Counted from the first letter of the stretch, positions 47,495 through 59,389 are shown. The stretch: 64,000 nucleotides of DNA from Gonatopus flavifemur (GCA_018340375.1 JAFFJZ010000083.1:62001-126000), one strand, 5' to 3'. A program made the numbers and translations. The notes: a model not told the origin generated them from the letters alone.

Positions 47495-50300
47495 TCATCC
47501 ACCCTCCCCTGTCCCATCCTCACCCAATATTTCCCTTATCCTCTCACCCAACCCCACCTCACCACCCCCTGTGCACCACTCGAGCACATGTTCCCATTCC
47601 TCTACCACTCCTCCACAGACCCTACACATCCGCCTATCCTCTCTTCCCCAATATCTCTCCCCTCTCATTTCATTCTCTAACCTGAATCTTGCAATCCTCC
47701 TGGCCCACTCTACCCCTTCACTCTTCCTCAGGTACTTCGGGATGTCCTCCACCCCTACTTCCCTATACCACGGGTTGTACCTCGACTCTCTTATCCTCAA
47801 TCTCCTCTCCTCTATTTGAGTTCCCTTATCTTTCTCTATCATCTCCGCCCATCCCACTCTTTCTCCCATCTCCCATTCCACCCCTTGCCCGCCCAAACCC
47901 TCATGCTACTCCCTCCTTCCTTCTACCCACATCCCCCCCCCCACTCCGCCCTCATTTATTCCCCTCCAGCACTTCATCGCCACTTCCCCCGCCTCTCCTT
48001 TCTCCAGTTTCTCCTCGTATCTACAGGCCCTCCTCCTGAAACCTATTCTCAACTTATCCCTCTCACATTCCTCCCCCACCATATACCCGGGCGTCCTTCA
48101 ATCTGAACCCAATGTCCATCTTGGAAATTTTTCCTGTAACCCCTCCATTTCCTTCCTCCCCTTCCATCTCCAAATCTCCGCCCCATACTCTAATACCGTC
48201 CCTACCAATCTATCCCAAATCCACAATCTCCTCCTCCAGTCCGCTCCAAACCTCCTCTCTCCTATCCCCCATACTGTCCTCATCACCACCATAACCTCCC
48301 TCATCCTTTCCTTCACCATTGCTTCCTGTTTTCCATTGCTCTGGATAATATACCCCAGATACTTCCATTCTTTCACCTACTCTAGGTCTTCCTTCCCCCA
48401 CTTCCACATTACCTCTTTCTGTCCTCCCCCTCCCCTCCTGAACCTCATTACCTTAGTTTTCCCAATGTTCACCTTCAACCCCTTCTTCCTAAAATATCTC
48501 CTCAGTACTGCAATTACCTCCTGCATCTCCTCCACCCTCGATATTACAACTATGTCGTCAGCGTACGCCAAACTCCATATTCTCTTTCTCCCTACCTTTA
48601 TCCCCCCTCCACCCCTACTTCTTGCTAATTCTCCTTCAAGATCCGCCGTCAACAAGTTGAACAGCATAGGGCTCAACGGGCACCCTTGCCTTATCCCCCT
48701 TGCCGTCCAGAACGCCTCCGTCAGCTCCCCTCTTACTCTTACCCCCCCTCTTGTCTCCCCATATAGCCTCCTCATCCTCCCTATCGGCCCTCTCCTTGAT
48801 TATTCTCTCTCTTCCTAATTGTTCTCTCCATTATATAGTTTAGCGCGTGGATGTTGTCCAACGTACCTACCCCTCCCTTAAACCCTGTCTGGTTCCCCGG
48901 TATTATCATCTTTTCTTCCACCTACCTCTCTAGCCTCTCTGCCACTACCATCATGTACACCTTGTATAGCGCTGTGGCCAGCGCTCCCCCTCTATATTCT
49001 TCCACCCTTTTGCCCCCTCCCTCCTTCACAATCGGCGCTATCCAAATCTCTTTCCATTCCTCCGGAATTTTTCCCCCCTTCCATACTCCTTTAAAAATCT
49101 CCCATATTGCCTTCGCCACTTCCTCACTCCCATATATCCAAGTCTCACCCAGTATACCATCTCCCTCCACAGCCTTCCCCTTTTTGAGCCTCCCTATTGC
49201 GTCTTTCACCTCTTCTAATCCTATCTCCATTTCCCCATCTTCCACTCCTAGTAACTCTGCTCCTCCATCCCTCACCCTCCCCTGTACCCCTCCTTACAGC
49301 CTCATGAAATCCTCTTCCCATTGCCTTAGCCTTATTTCCTCCCCTACTTTCTTTCTGCCTCCTCTTCCCCTCCTCATCATATCCCATACCTGTGCTTCTC
49401 TCTTCACTTTCCCAATTCCTTCGCAAAGCTTCTCCCTTTCCTTTTCCTCCTTCTTCTCGCACGTCTCCCTATATCCCTCCCTCCTCGCTATCACCTCCTC
49501 TACCCCTATCTTCCCTTTCCTCCATTCCCTTACCGCTCTCGCCGCTTCCCTCTTTTTTTCCCTGCATTCCTGATCCCACCAACGATTCCTTCTCCTCTGG
49601 CCCCCTCTCTTCACCTTCTTCTCCCTCATCGCCGCCCTAATTCTCCCCTCCAAATCTTCTTTAAACTCCTCTCTCTCCAACCTTGTCCCCACCCAACCCT
49701 CTATATTTCTCTTGAATTCCCTTATCCCCTCCCCTGGCCAATCTATTACTCCTCTCCACTCCTGTCCCCCTTACTTGTTCCTTCTCCACTCCCTCACCTC
49801 CCTCCAGTTCTAATATCAGAGGCAAGTGATCCGATTCTCCTCTCGCTCCTACCTCGATTCTCCTCACCTCCTCCCAGCCCTCAATATCTCCTATTAAACA
49901 ATCTATCACCGACTGCCCCCTCTTCCCTATATTTGTATATTCCCCCTCCTTGAACCCTTCTATCACTCCATTCATTACACCTCACCCTCCCTCTCCCAGA
50001 ATTTCAATCAACTCCGCACCCTCCTTATTCATATTCTTATCCTCCGATTTCCTCACCTCCACTTCCTCCTCCACACCCTTACACTCCACTCCTCCACTGC
50101 ACCCTATCCTCGCATTCAGATCCCCACCTATAATCATCCTCTCTTTCAGACCTCCTGCCCCCCCCCAATGTCTCTCTCACCACCTCCATTTTCCTCCTCA
50201 CGTTTCCATCCGAGTACACCAGTACCACACTCCATGATTCTCCCTTTCATTGAATTCCCCTCACCATAACTCCTCCCTCCTCCCTTTCCTCCCCCCTTCC
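47495..50300 (-). pseudogene. LINE ORF2: endonuclease-reverse transcriptase
   Basis: Segments in two frames give the protein in order. The segment at 49661-49975 is the end of the endonuclease (GQSVIDCLIGD, ESDHLPLIL). The segment at 49294-49692 is a basic linker. The segment at 48922-49275 is the start of RT (LKKGKAVEGDGILGE, IPEEWKEIWIAPIVKEGG). The segment at 48377-48775 is the RT core with GIRQGCPLSPMLFN and the active site AYADDIV (about 48560). The segment at 48098-48376 (KYLGYIIQSNG) follows after a TAG. The segment at 47495-47896 ends with a CxxC...H...C zinc motif (CRVCGGVVEEWEHVLEWC). Frame changes near 49660, 49290 and 48900 and stops make it inactive. The endonuclease and RT would carry out target-primed insertion. 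Confidence 0.85.
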
Positions 50301-50887
50301 TCCCTTCCCAACCCATCTCTGATGCCCATTAGTATTCCCCCCATAGCCCTTCCTTTCTTATTCCTTTTCCTTGTCCGCTGTGCCCTCTAATCATACCCTT
50401 CCGGTAAATTCTCCTTTATCTTCTCCCACCTTTTCTCCTCTAGCCATGTCTCCGTCAATCCTTCTATATCCCATCCTTCTATCCCATTCCAAAAGTTCTC
50501 CTCCTTCCCACCTCCCCCTGCTACATTCCAGAACCCTATCTTCATCCCTTTCCCTACATCTTCTCCACTTCTCTTCTTCCTTACCTCTGTTCTCCCGCCT
50601 CTTCTCCTTCCCCTTGTCTCTCCTAAAAATCCCTCTCCTCTCTTCTATCCTCCATATTTTCCATTGCCCTGAAGTACTCTCCTCCACTTCTTAACTTCTC
50701 CTCTTCTTTATCCCATTTCCACCATCTGCCATCTATCCACATCCCCCATAACCTATCCACACTCTTTTCCTCTGCCTTCACAGTTCAAACCCTATTTCCC
50801 TCATTCTCTCTGCCATCTTCCTTTCCTTCCATGTATAATCCTCCTCTATTCTCTCCTCTCTACCCCTAAGTACCCCCTTCTTTCTCA

Positions 50888-51933
50888 TCACCCTTCCTTT
50901 CTCCTCCACCGTTCTGAATCCCCTATTCCCTCCATTTGCACCGTCACCCACAACCTCCCCATTAACCCTTTCACCTCCTCTCCTGCGCTCTTCTTCCCCT
51001 CCAAACCTTTCACCATGACATTTTTCCTCCTCCCTTCCCTCTCCCTCAACTCCATTTTCTCCTCCATCTCCCTCATTCTCCTATCCACCCCCACCTCAAC
51101 TTCCGAGTGACTGGGCTCTCTCTCTTTTCCTTCATCATACTCCTCTCTACCTCTACTTTCGACTTTCTCCAATCTCTTCTCCAACTCCATCAATCTTGCT
51201 CCTCCCACTCCTCCTATTATACTCTGCATATCCCCACCACTCTCCTCTCCTTCTCCCGACCTCTTTCCCAAATCCTCCACCCTCCTCTTCAGATCTCCTA
51301 ACACTCTTTTCCCTTCCCTACATTCCTGTCCCTGCTCTTCCACTCTGCTCATCCTTGTTTTGAACTCTTCCTTTTTCGCCTTCCATACCTCTCCTACTCT
51401 ATCCTGTCTCTCTCTTATCTTCTCTAACTCTTTCTCATCCCTTCCATACCTTCCCCCATTTGCTCTTTCAATTCTTTCATTTCTCTTCCCAATTCCTCCA
51501 TCATATTCATCAATTCTCACATCCCATCTGTTTCTCTCGAGCTCTTCTCCTCCGGCGGTCTCTCCATCCTACTCTGACCCCCTATCAACTCTTCCTCCCC
51601 CTCCCTCTTCCCCTTCAGAAAATCCCTGAGTCCTTCTCCGTTTCTCAAGCTTCCACTTCTCTCTCGCCCCAATCTCACCGCGTTATTCGGCCGTCCTCTG
51701 CTCATTTTCATACCTCGCTGCCCCTGCTCGTTCTCTGTTTCCTTCTTCAGTTCCTCTGGCACTATCTTTCCTCCTTCTCCCTCTTTACCGCCCGACCCCA
51801 GCTCCATCTCTTCTCCTTTCCCTCCGTCTGACCCCAGCTTAACCTTTTCTTCTTCTCTCCCGTCTGGCCTTGTCTCTATCTTCTCCACTGTCTTGCCGTC
51901 TGACTTTAACCTTACCTCTTCTACTTTCTCCAT
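50888..51933 (-). pseudogene. LINE ORF1
   Basis: The segments at 51517-51933 and 50888-51520 are dominated by Glu, Gly, Arg and Lys. The second has a probable coiled coil (repeated EKxRER/LEKRLEKVE patterns), followed by GRRKNVMVKGLEGK, which resembles the start of the RNA-binding region of LINE ORF1 proteins. The frame changes between the two segments and is lost after 50888. ORF1 proteins bind element RNA; the assignment rests on position and composition. Confidence 0.6.
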
Positions 51934-52371
51934 ATCCTCGCTCTCTACCTGTCCTTCTTCTCTTCTTACCTTCGGTACCGATTTCCACTACTCGCTATCT
52001 CTCCGCCCGATGTCGCTCCTAACTAAATCTCTGTCTTCCCCACTCCCTCATCCTCTCCGCCGTTCTCTTCACCTACTATACTCTCCTACCTACTTCAGCT
52101 CCCAATCCTATACTGCGCCACCGATTTCCCTCTTCTATCCTCCTACCTTCTCCCGTCCCCTCCGCCCCACGTGTCACGCCACTTACCTTCTTACTTTTCC
52201 TCCTTCACTCTCCCACTTCAATACCACAACTTCACTGGAACACTTACACTGACGCCCCAGCTTTCACCTCCACACCACTACACTTTTCTTTTATCCTATT
52301 TTCCTCACTCAATTACCCTTTTTCTCGCACACCTATCTCTATTCACCTTGCCCATACACTCGTCACCCGGA

Positions 52372-53127
52372 CGGGAAATTTTAATTGATATCAGTCAAAT
52401 GTTTCTCAATGGAATCCAATTGATATTCTATCAATAATAATCATTCCGATTGATATCAATGAAATATTGTGTAATTGCATTCACTTGGTATTTTATGACC
52501 AATGGAAATACCGATTGATGGCAATACAATATTTTTCAATTGGATTGGATCGGTTTGTTATTGATTATGAAGATTCTAATTGGTACCAGTCAAATATTTT
52601 TCAATGGCATCCAATAGGTATTTTATCAATAATAATCATTCCGATTGATATCAATGAAATATTGTGTAATTGCATTCACTTGGTATTTTATGACCAATGA
52701 AAATTCCGATTGATGCCAATACAATATTTTTCAATTGGATTGAATCGGTTTGTTATCAATTATGAAGATCCTAATTGGTACCAGTCGAATATTTTTCAAT
52801 GGGATTCAATGGGTATTTCATTAATCACAAAAATTTCAAATGATACCGAGAAAATATATTCTAATCGGATTCAATGGGTATTTTATGGTTGATAAAAAAT
52901 TCCGATTGATACCAACAAAATATTTTTTGATTGGATTGAATCGGTTTCTTATCAATCATGGGAATTTTATTTGATACCAGTCAAATATCTTCCAATGGGA
53001 TCCAATTGGTATTCTATCAATAGTAAAAATTCCGGTTGATACCAATACAATATTTTTCAAGTTGATCCATTCGGAGTTTTATCAATCATGGAAATTCTAA
53101 TTGATACCAGTAAAACGTTTTTCAATG
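52372..53127. repeat. ~65-bp satellite, block 2
   Basis: Same satellite as 46931-47206. Alternating sub-types are visible (TTTCAATTGGATTGAATCGG versus TTTCAATGGGATCCAATTGG), suggesting a higher-order period of several units. The Copia insertion interrupts the array at 53127. Confidence 0.9.
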
Positions 53128-53333
53128 TGTTAGGTTGTAGGGTCAGAAAAAGGATCAAATACACGGTCTTAACATGGACAAACGTTCATTCACGTCGAAC
53201 GTACGCAGTAGAGTGACCATCGACAATGCACGGAGGTAAGGTTACATGATACGAAACGTTATAGAAAGATGAACGCTAGAAACAATATAGATGGCGCACA
53301 ATACATACAAATTTACAACGATACAAACCAACA
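53128..53333 (-). repeat. Copia 3' LTR
   Basis: 206 bp; on the minus strand it begins TGTTGGTTTGTATCG and ends CAACCTAACA, directly after the purine tract. Confidence 0.92.
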
Positions 53334-53932
53334 CTCCCTCTATCGGTGTAAATTCAGACTCATCCTTTTGCGTAGTCTTAAACTTGTGGAAATTAATCGC
53401 ATTGATAAAGAGAATGACATCCAAATACTTATGTGTTATCATTTCAAGTTCAAAATTTCAAGTCCCCTATCATGTTTTGTACTTGATAAAACTTCCGTCA
53501 ATATATCAGCAAACATACAGTCTGATCTTATATAAACTATCTCAATTCCCTTTTTCCCAACCAAATCTCGCGTAAAATGATACTGTATGTCAACGTGCTT
53601 GCATAATCAACGCTGATGCTTTTTGGTCCTTTCTTTCCCATTCTACGTGATTTTCTTCGGTTTTTACTTCATCAGCGTTAGTATAACTCCACAATTCGTG
53701 ACGGATGAGAACGCTTCTCATGTGTAGTTTCTACGATTCATAATTGTGGTCGTTCAGTTTCTTGATATTGTGTGATGTACTCGACGCCGCCATGTTTTAC
53801 ACGTCAACGAGATACGTTTCTTTTTCGTACCCCAAATTCAACTGAATTCACCCGAATTGTCGCGTACGAATTCACATGCTCATATTTCAAGTTTAATTTC
53901 GCGCAACAACTACACGTTCTGAGCCAATAACC

Positions 53933-54138
53933 TGTTAGGTTACAGGGTCAGAAAGAGGATCAAATACACGGTCTTGATATAGACAAACGTTTATTCGCGT
54001 CGAACGTGCGCAGTAGAGTGACCAACGACAACGCACGAAGGTAAGGTTACATGATGCGAAACGTTATAGAAAGATGAACGCTAGGAACAATATAGATGGC
54101 GCACAATACATACACATTTACAACGATACAAACCACCA
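53933..54138 (-). repeat. Copia 5' LTR
   Basis: 206 bp; on the minus strand it begins TGGTGGTTTGTATCG and ends TAACCTAACA, directly before the primer site. It differs from the 3' LTR at a small number of positions, pointing to a fairly recent insertion. Confidence 0.92.
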
Positions 54139-54890
54139 CAATGGGATCCGATTGGTATTTTATCAATAATAAAAAATTCCAACTAATGACAATGAAATGT
54201 TCCTTATTTGATTAAATAGGTATTTTATTGATCATTCAAATTCTAATTGATATTAGTGGAATATTTTTCAAAAGAATTCAATGGGTATTTCATTAATCAT
54301 AAAAGACCCAATTGATACCAAGAAAATATTTTCTCATCAGATTCAATGGGTATTTTATGGTTGATGGAAAATTCCGAAGGATACCAATAAAACATTTTTT
54401 CATTGGATTGAATCGGTATTTCATCAATCATGAAAATTTTCATTGATACCAGTCGAATATTTTTCAATGGGATCCAATTGATATTTTATCAATGATAAAA
54501 ATTATTATTCCGATTGATATCAATGGAATATTGTGTAATTGCATTCACTTGGTATCTTATGACCGATAAAAATTCCAATTGATGCCAATACAATATTTTC
54601 CAATTGGATTCAATCGGTATGTTATTAATCATGAAGATTCTAATTGATACCAGTCGAATATTTTTCAATGGCATCCAATAGGTATTTTATCAATGATAAA
54701 AATTACAATTCGTACGAACACAATATTTTTTAATTTGATTTAATCGGCATTTTAATATTCATTACAATTATGATTGGTACCAGTAACATATTCTTCAATG
54801 GGATCCAATGAATATTCCATCACTGATGAAAATTCCGATTGATACCAATGAAATATTTTCTAATTGGATTCTCTTGGTATTCTATAATTA
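54139..54890. repeat. ~65-bp satellite, block 3
   Basis: The satellite resumes in phase after the Copia target duplication and grades into a different repeat near 54890. Confidence 0.88.
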
Positions 54891-56525
54891 TAGTTTCGTA
54901 TTCCAGCAACTTTCCCATTAGTTCCAATACATTGAGGTCACCAGGGATTCCGATAAGAACCAATGATCTGATGCAATGAAAGAAATTCCAAAGCTGAATC
55001 GGTTATTGCCGGTAGATACTTATAGGACTTTAGAATCTGTGGACTTGCCTATTATTTCCAATGAATTTGAATGTTGGAATAATCCAATTGAAACCCATTG
55101 ATCAATCGATACATCCTTAAATGCAGTCGGAAATCCCCCATAAGAAACCCATTCATCATTCAATTTCACAAATTCTCCCATTAGTTCCAATAGATTGAAA
55201 TTGTGGAAACTTCCGATAGAAACCGTTTGCCTGATGGAATGGAGAAAATTTCAATCATCCAATCAGATATCTCTTATACAGACCAATAGATTATGTGAAG
55301 TCCGATTGATTCCCATGAAATGCAGATGTTTTAATTGGTGAATGCCCAATTGAAACCTGTAGAAAAGAGATTCCGGTTAACTCTTATTGATTTTGAATCG
55401 GGGATTGAACTGTTCCGATTGATCCTATGCAGTCCGATTAATTCTGAATCGGTTTCTATCGGATCTCATCGGATTTTTTAACCAGGGCTAATGCGGTGGA
55501 ATGGAGTCTGAAATTGAATTGGACATTTTTCATTCAATGCTATCGAATATTCAATCCCGTGAATATTCCTTTTATTTCCCATGAATTGCATTGAAAAAAA
55601 AATTTCATCGACAATCAATTATATTTTGTTGTCAGGGTAACTGAATATCATAGTCAAGTCAACGAATATACGTTCAGATTGACAGTATAATCGTTGACTT
55701 CACACCATGATGGTTAATTCAACTGCATGTAGTTGAGTCAACAGTCAGATTCAGTTGGATATATCCAATCGTATTCTACTGTTGAATCAACTATATCACC
55801 GTTGTCTGTACCCACCTTCTTTTCCAGTTTGGGATGATCGAATAATCCAGCCGAAACCTATTGACCAATAAAATAAACAAACTCAAATCGAATTGGATAT
55901 TCTGGATAGGAACCCAGTGAGTCTTGAATTTTGTACAATTTTCCTATTGGTTCCGATAGACCGAAATCACCGAAAATTCTGATAAAAACCGATGAACTAA
56001 TCCGCTGAAAGGAATTCTGAATTCGAATTGGATATTTCTCATTCAATCCTATTCAATTCTCAGATCCGTAAACGGTCCTATTATTCCCCATGAATCCGGA
56101 TAGTGGAATAATCCGATTAAAACCTACAGACCGATCAAATCTGTACGGGCTCTAATCGAATTGGACATTTTTCATAGAAACCGATTAGATCTCCCATTAC
56201 GTAACATTTACGATTGGTTCCAATAGCTTTAGGTCATGGAAATTTCCGATAAAAACTATTTGCCTCATGAAATGGAGAAATTCTCAAACTCTCAATCAGA
56301 TAGCTCTCATACAAACCGATTGATCACTGAAATTCATATCAATTCCAATAAAACAAATATTTTTCTATCGGTAAATCCTCGATTCAATCCTATATATACC
56401 ACGTTCCAATTAATCCCTATCCAGCTCTAATCGGTAGTTGAGCCTCTCCGATTGACCCTATTCATTCCGATTAATTTTGAATCGGTTTCTATCGGTTTCT
56501 GTTGGACCTTCTAACCAGGGATATC
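54891..56525. repeat. Higher-order repeat, ~1.03 kb period
   Basis: The block starting CCCATTAGTTCCAATACATTG (about 54912) recurs diverged at about 55942. The block at about 55170-55495, ending TTTTTTAACCAGGG, recurs at about 56210-56520. Words of the satellite type (TTCCGATTGA, AATCGGTTTC) occur throughout, so this may be an older relative of the 65-bp satellite. A segment at about 55625-55805 built from GTTGACT/AGTCAAC words lies within the first unit only. Confidence 0.65.
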
Positions 56526-57654
56526 ACATACTGAATCAGTGTAATGACGAAAGAGCTCAATGAGAATCAATGTGAGTTGTTACATGGTTTTGGGTTAGAC
56601 GGTCAGTGATGTTGACATAGTCATCCTAATAGGATTCAATAGGTGTTTCGCTGATTCATTGGGGAGTTCCAATGAACAAGTGGCTGGTTAATTTAGACCA
56701 AATTGAATTGGAATCCATGAGTGGATTCAAAGGGCAACGCAGGGCCTCTCGAACAGATCCAATACGTTTTTTCATGATTCGGATCGGGATTGACAAACGA
56801 AATCCCACAAACGTTTTCCTGCGATTTGAATGGTAGTACGACGGAGAAGCAGCGTGGAGGCAACCGAGAAATGTCCGCACAAAAACACGGCCTGGAAATT
56901 CCTCCGTTACTTCTACGCTGCCTGTTCGTCGTACCACGCTGTATCCACTGCTCCCTTTCTCCTCCCTTTGTTCCACGGAGAAGCCACGTGATTCATCGGT
57001 GACTGTCACGTGTGGGTGATGACTTTATATTACTTCGCGGAGCCAATGGACGTGTAATCAAATTTTCAATGTTCCGCAGCAGAACTGCCAGGTGCGCATT
57101 GCCGTTCAGGGGAATAGTACCCCTACTATCGTTCATATACACATTTTCACCACCACTCGGAACCTTTACACACATGTAACTTACATACACGGGACGATAG
57201 TAGGGTACACTTCCGCTCTGCGGGAATACCCATCTGGCAGTTCTGTTCCGCAGTAACTTCCATTGGGAACTCAGTATGTTCCTCGGGCAGAATGATCACA
57301 TAGTAAATTCAACTATTCCTTCCCGTGCTAGGGAGCACAGAACATCCACAAACATCGATTCAAATATTGATTCAATGAACTCATAACATATCTGCATGTT
57401 GCTGGTAATAAATCACTCACGTTTTGTAACACATGAATATAAGAAAAGTGATAATAAGTGCGGAGAGAGAGAGAGAGATTTAAGTATGAGAGAAAGGGGA
57501 GAGGGGCCAGAAGGAGAAGGGGATGAGGAGAAGAGACTGGGAAGCCAAGTAAGAAAGCTCTCTCTGGTACCAGCCGTTAACGTGTGCACACGAATTTTGA
57601 GAGTTGCCCTCGACACGATATAATATATATCTATATCTGATTGCAATCATACAG
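56526..57654. other. Non-coding with two inverted repeats
   Basis: No gene is supported. GGTAGTACGACGGAGAAGCAG at about 56830 pairs with a reverse-complementary block at about 56915-56940. A longer hairpin occupies 57070-57257 and is listed separately. A GA-rich stretch lies at about 57460-57540. Confidence 0.5.
57070..57257. repeat. ~190-bp hairpin
   Basis: GTTCCGCAGCAGAACTGCCAG (57071) and GTACCCCTACTATCGTTC (about 57117) have reverse complements CTGGCAGTTCTGTTCCGCAG (about 57234) and GACGATAGTAGGGTAC (about 57193). The arms are about 65 bp with a 60-base loop and an imperfect stem of roughly 80% pairing. Confidence 0.8.
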
Positions 57655-57780
57655 TATACAACTTGAAGTTGTACGACGGCGTTCTTGGAGAGTTGGGAGA
57701 AAAGGCCCTAGAAGAAGAATTGGATAAAAGATTTCCGGCCTCACTAAAAAGGAAGTTAAAAGGAGGATTCCTTACCACCA
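57655..57780 (+). pseudogene. Possible exon interrupted by the RAG1-like element
   Basis: After an acceptor-like TTGCAATCATACAG (to 57654) a frame is open with KLYDGVLGELGEKALEEELD and KRKLKGGF. Removing the 5,091-bp transposon and one target duplication lets the frame run on past 62876 for about 12 codons to a TAA. I do not recognise the protein, and with only about 55 codons it could be chance or part of an older element. Confidence 0.3.
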
Positions 57781-59389
57781 CACAGTGGGGAAATCTAGAA
57801 AAACGTGTTTCAAAATAACATTCTGGCAAGACTAATAGACCGATTCCAATGATCTTTCTTCCAAATTAAAGCTGATTAAATGCCAAACAAATCTATCGAA
57901 GCACATTTTGGAAAAGTCATCAATTTCAAGATGGCGGAGGCAATATGGCGGACGAAAATGGAAAAATCTCGTCGAATCGTCTTCAAAATCGTTACTCGGG
58001 GGTTTTTGGGGTCGCTGATCACGAATCCAAGGTCAAAAATATCAAATTTCAAAATGGCGGATCCAATATGGCGGATGAAAATGAAAAACTCTCATCGAAT
58101 CGTCTTCAAAACGTTACTCGGGGGTTTTTGGGGTCGCTGATCACGAATCCAAGGTCAAAAATATCAAATTCAAAATGGCGGATCCAATATGGCGGACAAA
58201 AATGAAAAAATCTCATCGAATCGTCTTCAAAACCGTTACTCGGGGGTTTTTGGGGTCGCTGATCACGAATTCGTGGTCAAAAATATCAAATTCAGGATGG
58301 CAGATCCAATATGGCGAACATGAATTTGAAAAACTCACCGAATCGTCTTGAGGGTCATCACTGGAGGGTTTGTGGGGTTCCTGATCACGAATTCATGGTC
58401 GAAAATGTCTAACTTCAAATGGCACACTCAATATCACTGTTGGAAGTTTGAAATGAGATAATCCATAATCACTCCGAAACAATGAAAGGTAATGATAACG
58501 ATAATGTCAGTGCTTTTCTATTGATTGTAATCCCAACCGTACTCAATCACTCATGGTTGACTCCTTTGGGTCAATAAGTCTTGCACATCTTTATCCAAGT
58601 TAATTGGAGAATGTTTCAATTCAGAACGCATATGACTGATCAATGGATCGGGAGAAATCAGCAATTTATGAATGATATCTTCATTCGTAACAAGTCTGTG
58701 CATCTTCCGGGTATTAAATTCTTTATAATGCTTGAAATCTTTGTTTCGGGCTTCCTGAGCCTCTTCTGACAGTTCTCCGATCGGTATTATATGAGAATCA
58801 ATAATTTTTGAACCATGGATCAGAATTTTATGGAGTGATGGTGGCATATAGTACCATGGATAAAGTCGCACATATAGCTCCGCTGTTTGTGCACAATATT
58901 CTTCAAATTTCTGAGTCTCAATTTCTCTGCCACAAGCAAGGGTTTTCAGAATGACAGCAAATCTGCGGATTAATTCCTCATTCACTCCTGTGATTTTTGA
59001 TGTGAGTTGTGGATCTTGGAAAAATCTCCTCGCGGTATTTCCATCATTGCTGGTACCTGATCCTTGTCTTGGCATATCTATGTGCAACCCAATTTCATTT
59101 TTGAATGCTTTCTGAATTTTCTCCTTAGCTTCTTTTTTTTTTATCTTGTCATCATTATTCCTTGCTGCCCACTTGCAGAAATCTAATCGATATGCTATGT
59201 GCAGTACAGTTTCCATCAAACGTATCCAAGCATGCAACGTAGAAAGCCCATACTTGAAGTTGTCAGGGATTTCGGGTTTCTGTTTTACTTTTGATAAATC
59301 GTTCATCTCTGACGGCTTTGCTCCACATATAACACAGTTCGACGATGATGTTGTATTAGTCAGAGCTCGACATACCTTTCCATCTATCA
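57781..59389 (+). repeat. Left 1,609-bp inverted arm
   Basis: It runs from the CACAGTG terminus through four units with ATGGCGG cores at about 57932, 58054, 58174 and 58295 (period about 120) into the C-terminal transposase coding region (minus strand). It ends at CATCTATCA, 59389. Confidence 0.93.

Larger units (their letters stand above)
47207..52371 (-). mobile_element. LINE (non-LTR) element, purine-biased coding strand
   Basis: The minus strand has two ORF regions in LINE order, ORF1 (51.9-50.9 kb) and ORF2 with endonuclease, RT and a C-terminal zinc module (50.3-47.5 kb). Its 3' end carries a short repeated ATACA tail at about 47207-47230. Nearly all of the plus strand is C/T. It lies inside the 65-bp satellite, of which about 45 bases are missing at the junction. 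Clade is probably within the I/R1/Jockey group, not determined further. Confidence 0.85.
53128..54138 (-). mobile_element. Deleted Copia with complete LTRs, TSD CAATG
   Basis: Two 206-bp direct repeats (53128-53333 and 53933-54138) flank only 599 bp. CAATG is found at 53123-53127 and 54139-54143, so the borders are exact. On the minus strand the 5' LTR is followed by GGTTATTGGCTCAG (Met-type primer site). A gag start follows at 53793 (MAASSTSHNIKKLND, with a TAG soon after), then at about 53603 an abrupt joint to the end of RNase H (KHVDIQYHFTRDLV) and a GATAGAGGGAG purine tract before the 3' LTR. It is an internal-deletion derivative that still has all cis-acting parts. Confidence 0.93.

Noticed and set aside
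47192..52437. Plus-strand proteins rich in Ser, Pro and Leu
   Set aside because: They are antisense shadows of the purine-biased LINE; RT, endonuclease and zinc motifs are all on the minus strand.
56656..57009. 117-residue minus-strand protein
   Set aside because: It spans a local inverted repeat, has no recognisable domain and no upstream or downstream gene structure.
57781..57830. Full recombination signal with a nonamer
   Set aside because: AGAAAAACG matches the ACAAAAACC nonamer at 7 of 9 places but with a 9-base spacer rather than 12 or 23, and Transib ends do not need a nonamer; only the heptamer match is claimed.
57880..58205. Small proteins encoded by the ATGGCGG repeat units (also 12552-13308 and 62447-62772)
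   Set aside because: The frames exist only because the unit length is close to a multiple of three; each frame shows the same repeated phrase and no domain.
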